A stretch of 9,831 nucleotides of DNA from Gemmatimonadales bacterium. GTDB lineage: Bacteria > Gemmatimonadota > Gemmatimonadetes > Gemmatimonadales > GWC2-71-9. Location of the stretch: NCBI GenBank assembly GCA_030597435.1, contig JAUVRV010000067.1:1-9831 (forward strand), written 5' to 3'. The notes below the pieces were generated by a model. That model saw only the letters and a program-made list of their open reading frames with translations. It was not told the origin of the DNA and ran no database searches. The position numbers and the translations under genes are program-made. Each line of letters opens with the position of its first letter. Position 1 is the first letter of the stretch. Shown piece after piece: positions 1 to 6,891 of the stretch.

Positions 1-1101
1 CAGATCGCTCGGAGTATCAACCGCACCGAGAATACGGTGGTCAGGGCCGAACACGGTCCAACGATTGGGCTCGTCACCGAACGGTCTGGGGTCGGCCACC
101 CAGAGATTGCCCTCCAGGTCCACTTCGATAGGGCCGTACGCTGGCATCGTTTCGGGGAATGGCAGGGCGTCCAACTGGCGCTGCCGATCTTCCTTCTGTA
201 GCTCGTGCACTCCTGCCAGTCGAGCACGCTTGTATCTGTCTATGTCCGCCTCGGTCGTGGGGGTGTTCTCGCGCTCGAGTCTCACAATGGTCTTGAGGGA
301 GCCGTCGAGACTGAAGACCGACACTTCGTACTCGTCTTGAGTCCCGACGTAGAAGCGATCGTTCGAGACTGCGAACACCGCGGTTCTGGCAAACGGCGGT
401 GGAGTGACCCGCACAAACCGGGATTGGCCTGTGGTGAATATTCTCCGAGCACCCAAGAAGGTTCCGACGCTGTTCATGAATGTGCCGTCAGCTGAGTACC
501 GGAACCCTGCTGCCGGTCCACGAACGAGCCCCTCGGGAGCCTCCCCAGAGCGGATCATGGTGGGTGCCCAAGACTTCACATCGCGGACGGCCAGCACGGA
601 GCTGTCTGCAAACACCCCTTTGACGGAACTGGGTGACGCCTGGAAGGTCACAACCAGAGTTCCCATCTGTTGCAGCTCTCCAGCCCCGTCGAACAGCGAA
701 AGCCGCAGGTTGCCGAAGTCGAACACGATCACCGAACTTGAGCCGAGTCGACCAACCCATTCGACACTGGCAAAGGTGGTGGATCCCTTGACGCTTCGCA
801 TGTGGTTTCCGTTGGCGTCGTACCAACGCAGATCCTGGGTGCCACCGTCTGCGACGACGATAGTCCCGTCATCCAGGCGAGTAGATCCGATCACCCGCGA
901 CAGCTGGTATTCAGGTGCGGTAGCTGCACCGATATCGACGAGAGGAGAGTCATCAACATACCATCGCTCGTTGGTAGTCCACGACGGACCGAAGTTCTGC
1001 ACGATGGTTACACCCGAGCTGTCCTGCACAACGGGGGGGGCTGGCGGCTCACCGCCGCACGCTATTATGAGGCTAGCGCCCAAAACCAGGAGTCGCTTCA
1101 T
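1..1101 (-). CDS. Secreted lipoprotein, six-bladed beta-propeller-like; C-terminus outside window
   Basis: The frame is open from an ATG at 1101 to the left edge (367 codons, no stop), so the C-terminus is missing. A good Shine-Dalgarno, AAAGGA, sits 7 nt before the ATG. Residues 1-15 form a short lipoprotein signal peptide: MKR, a hydrophobic stretch, then the lipobox I-I-A-C with Cys15 as the likely lipidated residue. A Pro-rich linker follows, then a 'DSSGVTIVQN' segment (27-36). The rest has repeated blade-like strands with Asp/Gly turns, such as 'LDDGTIVVAD' (76-85), 'LRWYDANGNH' (91-100), 'VSVFSLDGSL' (260-269) and 'VDLEGNLWVAD' (327-337). This resembles NHL/6-bladed propeller lipoproteins found in many copies in Gemmatimonadota. 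A charged helical stretch (about 283-311) interrupts the blades. The protein is probably anchored in the envelope facing outward. Ligand and function are unknown. It is transcribed divergently from ligA. Confidence 0.82.
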   Translation of the reverse strand, partial: MKRLLVLGASLIIACGGEPPAPPVVQDSSGVTIVQNFGPSWTTNERWYVDDSPLVDIGAATAPEYQLSRVIGSTRLDDGTIVVADGGTQDLRWYDANGNHMRSVKGSTTFASVEWVGRLGSSSVIVFDFGNLRLSLFDGAGELQQMGTLVVTFQASPSSVKGVFADSSVLAVRDVKSWAPTMIRSGEAPEGLVRGPAAGFRYSADGTFMNSVGTFLGARRIFTTGQSRFVRVTPPPFARTAVFAVSNDRFYVGTQDEYEVSVFSLDGSLKTIVRLERENTPTTEADIDRYKRARLAGVHELQKEDRQRQLDALPFPETMPAYGPIEVDLEGNLWVADPRPFGDEPNRWTVFGPDHRILGAVDTPSDL

Positions 1102-1288
1102 TGGGAATTCCTTTGATCCTCTTGCCGCTCGTTGTATTGCCTTGCCCGCTCTTCTGGGTACCCTTGGAAAACTATCGTACCCGTTGGCCAGCAGCTACTG
1201 GGCTAATTCAGGTCCAGGCGCTCTCGGGTGCCCCGGCCGCGTGTCGGGTGTAAATTGCATGGCTGCTGCAAGCATCGATTGAGCCCAC
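1102..1288. other. Divergent intergenic region between lipoprotein gene and ligA
   Basis: This 187-bp gap must hold the promoters of both divergent genes. For ligA the best candidate I see is weak: a -10-like TAAATT (1251-1256) with GTGCCC (1228-1233) 17 bp upstream. Two direct copies of TCGGGTG (1224-1230 and 1244-1250) lie 20 bp apart, and a small inverted repeat, TTGCA-N7-TGCAA, spans 1255-1271. No convincing promoter was found for the lipoprotein direction, and there is no RNA gene or credible small ORF. Confidence 0.4.
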
Positions 1289-3304
1289 ATGAACCGTCTC
1301 CAAGCTGAAGCACGCATTCGCGAGTTGCACGCCGTGATCCGGCATCACGATTACTTGTACTACGTCAAGGATCGGCCGGAGATCCAGGACTCGGCGTACG
1401 ACCGGCTGTTCGCAGAACTGAAGCAGCTCGAAGCCGGGTTCCCGGATCTGGTGACACCCGACTCGCCAACACAGAGAGTCGGGGGCGTCGCGCTCGACCA
1501 GTTTCCCAAGGTCGCCCATGCTGCACCCATGCTGTCACTGGATTCGGCTCAGGCCGAGACCGCTCTCCGGCGCTTCGACGAACGTGTGAGAAAGGGCCTG
1601 GGAGTGGCCAGCGTCGACTACGTGGTGGAGCCGAAGCTGGATGGTGCGTCTGTGGAACTGGTGTACGAGGACGGGGTGCTGGCGCGGGCCTCGACCCGCG
1701 GAGACGGGGCCATGGGCGAGGGCATTACGGAGAACGTGCGAACAATTGCTGCGGTGCCGTTGCGGCTTCGTGAATCTGGGTTGAAGCCACCTGGTTTACT
1801 GGCGTTGCGCGGGGAGGTGATAATGCGGGTCGATGCCTTCGAGCGTCTCAACGAAGGTCTCTTGGCTGCGGGCAAGAACCCGTTTGCCAATCCGCGCAAT
1901 GCAGCTGCGGGATCCCTACGCCAGCTCGACCCGCAGGTCACCGCAGCGCGGCCGTTGGACATATATGTCTACGACTTGCTGTCGGGTGAGGGGGCAGCGC
2001 TGAGCACTCAATGGGATGTGCTGAGCGCACTCGAGGCGTGGGGGCTGCGGGTAAACGACCTGCCGCGTCAGGTCAATTCCGTGGAAGAGATAGTCGAGTA
2101 CCAGCGCGAACTGGAAAGTCGCCGTGATGATCTGGAGTACGAGATCGATGGTGTCGTGGTGAAATTGAACGATCTCACTGCTCGCAAGGTGTTGGGTGTT
2201 ACTTCGCATCATCCCCGATGGGCGTTTGCGTTCAAATTCGCACCGCGCAAGGAAATCACACGTGTTGTCGAGATCGTGCCGAGTGTGGGTCGAACCGGTG
2301 TGATCACACCGGGTGCGATCCTCCGGCCGGTGAAGCTGGGCGGTGTCACCGTGAGCCGTGCCAATCTCCATAATCGGGAGGAGGTGGCTCGCAAGGACAT
2401 CCGCGAAGGTGATTTGGTGCGTGTTGAGCGAGCAGGGGATGTGATTCCCCAAGTGGTCGAGCGGGTGGAGGAGCCCGGCCGCAAACGAGCGAAGCGATTT
2501 CGGATGCCGGATCGATGCCCGTCATGTGGCTCAGGACTCATCGAGCGCGGGCCGTTCACCATTTGCTCCAACAGCTACCGGTGTCCGGCTCAACTTGCTG
2601 GCCGCCTCGAACACTTCGCTTCGCGAGATGCGCTCGATATCGACGGACTGGGTGAGGAAACGGCCATACTCTTGGTTGGCGAAGGGCTGGTGCACCAACT
2701 ACCGGACCTATTCGAGATCGTGCCGAATGACTTGATGCGACTCGAGGGGTTTGCCGCAAAGTCGGCTGCGAGTCTCGTGAATGCGATTGACACGGCCTGC
2801 CGGGTTGAGCTACACCGCTTTCTGTATGGCCTGGGGATACCCGAGGTAGGGGTGACCGTGGCGAAGGCACTGGCGAAGCATTTCCAATCGTTCGACAACC
2901 TGCGGCAAGCGACCAACGAAGAGCTGGAGGCCATTGAAGGCGTGGGACCAAAGATGGCGCAGCATATCGGGCTGTTCTTTCTGGACAAGAGAAACAGTGC
3001 GGTACTGGCCAATCTCGTGGGCAAGGTGAAACTGCTCGAAGTAGCTATGGATTCGGGAGCAGCTCTGGCCGGTATCAGGTTCGTGTTCACCGGTGGTATG
3101 GACAAGCTATCCCGACGGGAGGCCAAGCAGTTGGCGGAATCGCTGGGCGCCAAGGTGACTTCGTCTGTCAGTCGGGAGACGGGCTACGTGGTAGTCGGAA
3201 CCGATCCGGGTTCCAAATATGACAAGGCGATTGAACTAGGTGTCGAGATCCTAACCGAGCAGGAGTTCGTGCAGCTAATGCGCCAACGCGGCGCGGAGGT
3301 CTAG
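1289..3304 (+). CDS. ligA: NAD+-dependent DNA ligase LigA
   Basis: LigA seals nicks in duplex DNA in the cytoplasm using NAD+, releasing AMP and NMN; it serves replication and repair. At 671 aa the protein is full length for the family. All domains are visible in order: the NMN-binding Ia domain ('DRPEIQDSAYD', 28-38); the adenylation domain with the KxDG active site 'EPKLDG' (catalytic Lys116), 'LRGE' (Glu176), 'EIDGVVVK' (Lys292) and 'FAFKF' (Lys316); the OB fold; a zinc finger with Cys410, Cys413, Cys426 and Cys432; helix-hairpin-helix repeats ('IDGLGEE', 'LEGFAAKSA', 'GIPEVGVTVA', 'IEGVGPKMA', about 451-564); and a C-terminal BRCT domain (about 594-671). The ATG at 1289 gives a typical N-terminus, though no strong Shine-Dalgarno precedes it. 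The stop TAG overlaps the GTG of polX by one base, so the two genes are very likely co-transcribed. Confidence 0.98.
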   Translation: MNRLQAEARIRELHAVIRHHDYLYYVKDRPEIQDSAYDRLFAELKQLEAGFPDLVTPDSPTQRVGGVALDQFPKVAHAAPMLSLDSAQAETALRRFDERVRKGLGVASVDYVVEPKLDGASVELVYEDGVLARASTRGDGAMGEGITENVRTIAAVPLRLRESGLKPPGLLALRGEVIMRVDAFERLNEGLLAAGKNPFANPRNAAAGSLRQLDPQVTAARPLDIYVYDLLSGEGAALSTQWDVLSALEAWGLRVNDLPRQVNSVEEIVEYQRELESRRDDLEYEIDGVVVKLNDLTARKVLGVTSHHPRWAFAFKFAPRKEITRVVEIVPSVGRTGVITPGAILRPVKLGGVTVSRANLHNREEVARKDIREGDLVRVERAGDVIPQVVERVEEPGRKRAKRFRMPDRCPSCGSGLIERGPFTICSNSYRCPAQLAGRLEHFASRDALDIDGLGEETAILLVGEGLVHQLPDLFEIVPNDLMRLEGFAAKSAASLVNAIDTACRVELHRFLYGLGIPEVGVTVAKALAKHFQSFDNLRQATNEELEAIEGVGPKMAQHIGLFFLDKRNSAVLANLVGKVKLLEVAMDSGAALAGIRFVFTGGMDKLSRREAKQLAESLGAKVTSSVSRETGYVVVGTDPGSKYDKAIELGVEILTEQEFVQLMRQRGAEV

Positions 3305-5049
3305 TGGAGAACATCGAAATCGCCCGTGTCCTCCAGGACGTTGCCGACCTGCTCGAAATCAAGGGATCCAATCCGTTCAGAATCCGGGCGTATCGCAATG
3401 CCGCGCAGGTTGTGGCAGAACACGGTACACCACTCCGCAAATCGGTAGAGGAGGGTGCCGACCTCACCGAGCTTCCTTCTATCGGGAAGGACATGGCCCG
3501 GCACATAGGAGAACTCGTAACTGATGGCGCGTTGTCGTTGCTTGCCGAGCTTTCCCAAGCGGTTCCCCTCTCTCTGATTGAACTCACCCGCCTGCCGGGC
3601 CTTGGTGCCAAACGCGCCAAGAAGCTGTGGCAGGAGCTGGATGTTACCAACCTGGATGAACTCGAGGCCGCAGCCGAGGCGGGTGACGTGGCGGGGCTTG
3701 CTGGTTTTGGCGAGAAGACGCAGGAGAAGATCCTGTCCTCGATTGAGCGTTACCGACTACGACAAGGGCGGATGAAGCTCGTAGATGCGGATCAGTACGT
3801 GGTGCCACTCGTCGAATACCTCCAGGAAGATCAACGCGTCCAGCAAGTGGAGGTTGCCGGGAGCTACCGGCGCCGCAAAGAGACTGTCAGGGACATCGAC
3901 CTGCTCGCAATTGCCGAAGATGCCGAACCCGTAATGAAGCACTTCGCTAGCTATCCAGAGGTTGAGCAGGTCGCAAGCTCAGGAGGTACGCGCAGCACGG
4001 TGTTACTCAAAGCCGGACTACAAGTAGATCTCAGGGTGGTGCCTCCCATCAGCCACGGGGCAGCCCTGGCCTACTTCACCGGTTCCAAAGAGCACAACGT
4101 CAAGCTGCGGATGCGGGCCATCAAGCGGGGACTCCGGTTGTCAGAGTACGGTGTGTTCCGGGGGGGTGAAGACGAGAGCGACGATCCATGGGAAGGAGAA
4201 TTCGTAGCGGGAGGCGACGAGACGGAGGTCTACGAGGCGTTAGATCTTCCTTGGATTCCGCCAGAGCTGAGGGAGAATCGCGGTGAGATCGAGGTTGCGG
4301 AGCGGGGCGAGTTGCCGGACCTGATTACCATTGACGCGATTCGCGGCGACTTGCAGATGCACTCTACCTGGTCGGACGGCAAAGACTCTCTCGAGACAAT
4401 GCTGGAAGCCTGCGCGGCTCGCGGGTACGAGTACTTTGCCATAACCGACCATAGCAAAGTGCTGGCCATGACGGGGGGCCTCGACTCGGCAAAACTGCGC
4501 GAACAGTGGGTAGAGATCGAGGAGATTCGTGCGCGCCATGATGAGATCCAACTGCTGCGTGGCATGGAGGTGGACATTCTCACGGAGGGTGAACTCGATC
4601 TGGGAGATGAGATGCTCGAGCAGTTGGACATTGTCCTGATCTCGGTGCACTCGCGATTCGACCTCCCGGCTGCGCAACAAACCGCGCGAATCAGCAGAGC
4701 GATCCAGCACCCATCGGTCAACATCCTCGCTCACCCCACGGGACGCCAGATCAATCGTCGCGACCCAATGCAATTCGATCTGGACGCTGTCATGCAGTGC
4801 GCTGCGGAAAGCGGGGTGGCGGTCGAGTTGAACGCGCATCCCGACCGCCTCGATCTGAACGATGTGCAGCTCATGCGAGCCCGGGAACTCGGGTGCGATA
4901 TCGTGATCAGTACTGATGCGCACCGTACCGCAGATCTGGATCTGATCAGCTATGGTGTCGAGCAGGCACGTCGTGCCTGGTTGCAGCCTACCGATGTGTT
5001 GAACACGTTGCCGTTCGATGAGTTCGTGAAACGATTGAACGCGCCATGA
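3304..5049 (+). CDS. polX: DNA polymerase X family protein with PHP domain (PolX)
   Basis: Bacterial PolX fills short gaps in DNA repair, and its PHP domain gives 3'-5' exonuclease and, in studied members, AP-endonuclease activity. The 581 aa length fits the family. Order of parts: N-terminal helix-hairpin-helix region ('GSNPFRIRAYRNAA', 21-34; 'LPSIGKDMA', 57-65; 'LPGLGAKRAKKL', 97-108; 'GFGEKTQEKI', 134-143); palm with 'GSYRR' (186-190) and catalytic acids Asp197, Asp199 and Asp242; 'GSKEHNVKLR' (260-269); and a PHP domain (about 347-581) with metal ligands His353, Asp358, His383, Glu422, His449, His477, Asp538 and His540. The first residue of the usual H-x-H is Gln351. The GTG start is fixed by the one-base overlap with ligA (TAGTG). 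A GGAGGT at 3295-3300 lies unusually close (3 nt), which suggests coupled translation by terminating ribosomes. LigA plus PolX suggests a base-excision-repair operon. Confidence 0.96.
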   Translation: MENIEIARVLQDVADLLEIKGSNPFRIRAYRNAAQVVAEHGTPLRKSVEEGADLTELPSIGKDMARHIGELVTDGALSLLAELSQAVPLSLIELTRLPGLGAKRAKKLWQELDVTNLDELEAAAEAGDVAGLAGFGEKTQEKILSSIERYRLRQGRMKLVDADQYVVPLVEYLQEDQRVQQVEVAGSYRRRKETVRDIDLLAIAEDAEPVMKHFASYPEVEQVASSGGTRSTVLLKAGLQVDLRVVPPISHGAALAYFTGSKEHNVKLRMRAIKRGLRLSEYGVFRGGEDESDDPWEGEFVAGGDETEVYEALDLPWIPPELRENRGEIEVAERGELPDLITIDAIRGDLQMHSTWSDGKDSLETMLEACAARGYEYFAITDHSKVLAMTGGLDSAKLREQWVEIEEIRARHDEIQLLRGMEVDILTEGELDLGDEMLEQLDIVLISVHSRFDLPAAQQTARISRAIQHPSVNILAHPTGRQINRRDPMQFDLDAVMQCAAESGVAVELNAHPDRLDLNDVQLMRARELGCDIVISTDAHRTADLDLISYGVEQARRAWLQPTDVLNTLPFDEFVKRLNAP

Positions 5050-5075
5050 GGGACGTGACCTGTGACAGCTTACTG

Positions 5076-5104
5076 TTGCGACGTCATTGCGGTCCAAGTA
5101 CCTT
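5076..5104 (+). promoter_or_regulatory. Weak candidate promoter for the etf operon
   Basis: TTGCGA (5076-5081) and TACCTT (5099-5104) are separated by exactly 17 bp, in the 117-bp gap before the likely etfB start. They match the sigma-70 consensus at only 4/6 and 3/6 positions, so this is a guess. Readthrough from polX could equally drive the etf genes. Confidence 0.2.
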
Positions 5105-5108
5105 CCGA

Positions 5109-5124
5109 CGGGCCTCAGGGCCCG
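5109..5124 (+). other. GC-rich hairpin between polX and etfB
   Basis: CGGGCC (5109-5114), loop TCAG, then GGCCCG (5119-5124): a perfect 6-bp stem with a 4-nt loop. No T-run follows (the next bases are CCCGCC), so it is not a standard intrinsic terminator. It could pause polymerase or protect an mRNA end. Confidence 0.35.
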
Positions 5125-5157
5125 CCCGCCATTCCACCATAAGTGCAAGATGAACAC

Positions 5158-5162
5158 GAGGT
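5158..5162 (+). promoter_or_regulatory. Shine-Dalgarno deciding the etfB start
   Basis: GAGGT lies 4 nt before the GTG at 5167. The in-frame GTG at 5143 has no purine-rich site upstream (CCATTCCACCATAA). The protein from 5167 begins MKIAVCIKRVPDTE, as EtfB proteins usually do, so 5167 is preferred. Confidence 0.6.
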
Positions 5163-5166
5163 TACG

Positions 5167-5916
5167 GTGAAGATCGCAGTCTGCATAAAGCGGGTCCCGG
5201 ATACCGAGACCCGAATCAAGATTGGCGCCGACGGGAAGTCGATTGACGAGTCAGGCGTCAAGTTCGTGCCGAATCCGTTTGACGAATACGCCGTAGAAGA
5301 GGCACTGAAACTCAAAGAACAAACCAACGGGGAGGTAGTGGCCGTTTGCCTGGGTCCCGATGCCTCCCAAGAGACGCTCCGCACCGCACTCGCCATGGGA
5401 GCCGACCGCGGGATTCTGCTCAAGGTAGAGTCCTTGCCCCAGGATCCGCTGGTCGTGGCCCGGGCACTGGCTGCAGAGCTGGAACAGGGCGGCTACGATC
5501 TCGTTCTGTTCGGGAAGCTGGCCGTGGACGACTACGACCAGGCTGTAGGCTCGATGGTGGGGGAGTTGCTCGGTCTGCCATCCGTCTCTGCCGTCACACG
5601 GTTGGAGATCACCGACGGGCACGCCACCGCCCAGCGGGAAGTGGAAGGTGGGGTCGAGGTGGTCGAATTCACACTCCCCGCAATCGTGACAGCCGAAAAG
5701 GGTCTGAACGAGCCGCGCTATCCGGCACTGCGCGGAATAATGCTTGCCAAGAAGAAGCCGCTCGATATCAAGGATCTCGAGCTGGATGAGGGTGGCATTG
5801 AGGTCTTGGAACTGACACTGCCCCCGGATCGGAAGGCAGGCCGCATTATCGGTGAGGGTGCCGCAGCTGTACCGGCATTGGTTGATGCACTCCGAAACGA
5901 AGCGAAGGTGCTCTGA
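5167..5916 (+). CDS. etfB: Electron transfer flavoprotein beta subunit
   Basis: EtfB pairs with EtfA to make the soluble ETF, which takes electrons from acyl-CoA and other flavin dehydrogenases. The beta subunit carries AMP and the dehydrogenase-docking loop. From the GTG at 5167 it is 249 aa, normal for the family; the frame could extend to a GTG at 5143 (257 aa), but the Shine-Dalgarno and family N-terminus favour 5167. Visible motifs: 'MKIAVCIKRVPDTE' (1-14), 'NPFDEYAVEEALKLKE' (36-51), the AMP-region loop 'AVDDYDQAVGSM' (119-130), and the signature/recognition loop 'LNEPRYPALRGIMLAKKKP' (180-198), in which Leu188 matches the dehydrogenase-anchoring leucine of mammalian ETF. Order inside the AMP loop differs slightly from the common pattern. 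The TGA stop overlaps the etfA ATG by one base, implying translational coupling and equal output of the two subunits. Confidence 0.96.
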   Translation: MKIAVCIKRVPDTETRIKIGADGKSIDESGVKFVPNPFDEYAVEEALKLKEQTNGEVVAVCLGPDASQETLRTALAMGADRGILLKVESLPQDPLVVARALAAELEQGGYDLVLFGKLAVDDYDQAVGSMVGELLGLPSVSAVTRLEITDGHATAQREVEGGVEVVEFTLPAIVTAEKGLNEPRYPALRGIMLAKKKPLDIKDLELDEGGIEVLELTLPPDRKAGRIIGEGAAAVPALVDALRNEAKVL

Positions 5917-6887
5917 TGCCTGGCATACTGACGGTTCTAGAGCAGCGAGACGGCGTGGTCAAGCGTGTGTCTCACGAAGCTCTTGCGGTGGCGCGCTCAC
6001 TGGCAGACGAACTTGGATGTGAAGTCCACGCGTTGGTGATCGGTCCGCCAGGTACCGACGTCGATGGCCTGGGTCAGTATGGCGCTGACAAAGTGCTGAC
6101 GTCGTTCGATGACGAACTCAAGCTATACCAGGCTTCGCGCTACGGTCAGATAGCTGCCGAGCAGGCCATGAGTGGCGATTACACAGCGGTGATCCTCGGG
6201 GCGACTTCGCTCGGTAAGGACCTGGGGCCACGCATTGCGGCCAGACTCGGATGCCCGCTAACGAGCGATGTTACCAGCGTGTCCGGCAGCGACGGGGTCG
6301 TGGTTACTCGACCGGTGTTCGCCGGCAGGGCGCTCTACAAGCTGAAGATCACGACTACACCGAGCGTCATAACAGTCCGGCCGAATGCGTTCACTCCGGT
6401 TTCTGTGGCTAACGCGGGTGCGTTGGAGGAAGTGTCGGCAGGGGAAGGCGTCACAGCCTCGGTAGCGAGAACGGTGGAGGTGAAGGCGCCAGAGAACGCA
6501 ACACTCGACGTAGCGGAAGCGTCGATCGTGGTAGCCGGAGGTCGAGGACTCAAGGAGGCGGAGCACTTCAAACTGGTCGAAGACCTGGCTCGAGCGTTGG
6601 GTGGAGCCGTAGGAGCGTCGAGGGCTGTGGTCGACGCCGGTTGGCGACCCCATTCAGAGCAGGTAGGACAAACGGGCAAGACCGTGAGTCCTAATCTCTA
6701 CATAGCGCTCGGCATTTCGGGCGCGATTCAACACCTTGCAGGTATGCGGACCGCCAAGGTCATCGTTGCCATCAACAAGGACGCCGACGCGCCGATCTTC
6801 AAGGTCGCGGACTATGGCATCGTTGGCGACCTGTTCGAGGTGGTACCACCGCTTACCGAGGCGATAATCAAAGCCCGGGAGGGTTAG
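5916..6887 (+). CDS. etfA: Electron transfer flavoprotein alpha subunit
   Basis: EtfA is the FAD-binding half of ETF; its flavin moves between the dehydrogenase and ETF-QO. At 323 aa it is full length. The N-terminal domain (about 1-180) has the alpha/beta ETF fold ('AVILGATSLGKDLGPRIAA', 91-109; 'RPVFAGRALYKLK', 132-144). The C-terminal FAD domain shows 'VAGGRGLK' (206-213), 'GASRAVVDAGW' (233-243, Arg236), 'GQTGKTVSPNLYIA' (251-264, Thr253 matching the flavin-contacting Thr of human ETF), the alpha signature 'GISGAIQHLAGM' (266-277) and 'INKDADAPIFKVADYGIVGD' (286-305). These match the classical, ETF-QO-linked type. A Shine-Dalgarno, GAAGG (5904-5908), lies 7 nt before the ATG inside the end of etfB. 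It is followed after 4 nt by the ETF-QO gene. Confidence 0.97.
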   Translation: MPGILTVLEQRDGVVKRVSHEALAVARSLADELGCEVHALVIGPPGTDVDGLGQYGADKVLTSFDDELKLYQASRYGQIAAEQAMSGDYTAVILGATSLGKDLGPRIAARLGCPLTSDVTSVSGSDGVVVTRPVFAGRALYKLKITTTPSVITVRPNAFTPVSVANAGALEEVSAGEGVTASVARTVEVKAPENATLDVAEASIVVAGGRGLKEAEHFKLVEDLARALGGAVGASRAVVDAGWRPHSEQVGQTGKTVSPNLYIALGISGAIQHLAGMRTAKVIVAINKDADAPIFKVADYGIVGDLFEVVPPLTEAIIKAREG

Positions 6888-6891
6888 CACT

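Noticed and set aside
404..1282. Plus-strand open frame of 292 codons opposite the lipoprotein gene
   Set aside because: It is rich in Ser, Pro, Thr and Arg with no recognisable domain. It lies antisense to a frame with a Shine-Dalgarno, signal peptide, lipobox and propeller-like strands, so it is a shadow.
1916..2452. Minus-strand open frame of 178 codons inside ligA
   Set aside because: It is antisense to the LigA adenylation and OB domains; it looks like a chance open frame in GC-rich coding DNA.
2590..3153. Minus-strand open frame of 187 codons inside ligA
   Set aside because: A Ser/Ala/Arg-rich shadow of the LigA zinc-finger, HhH and BRCT region with no family features.
4160..4166. G7 run in polX as a slippage site
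   Set aside because: It encodes an ordinary Arg-Gly-Gly in the palm/thumb region, the frame is intact, and the run is short.
5109..5124. Intrinsic terminator after polX
   Set aside because: The stem is good but short and is followed by CCCGCC rather than a T-run, so it lacks the defining tail.
4240..5157. Minus-strand open frame of 305 codons opposite polX
   Set aside because: It runs antisense to the conserved PHP domain of PolX, whose catalytic residues are all in the plus frame; its own translation shows no domain.
5143..5166. Upstream GTG start for etfB that would add eight residues
   Set aside because: There is no Shine-Dalgarno before it, and the extra residues (VQDEHEVT) precede the usual family N-terminus, which starts at 5167 behind GAGGT.
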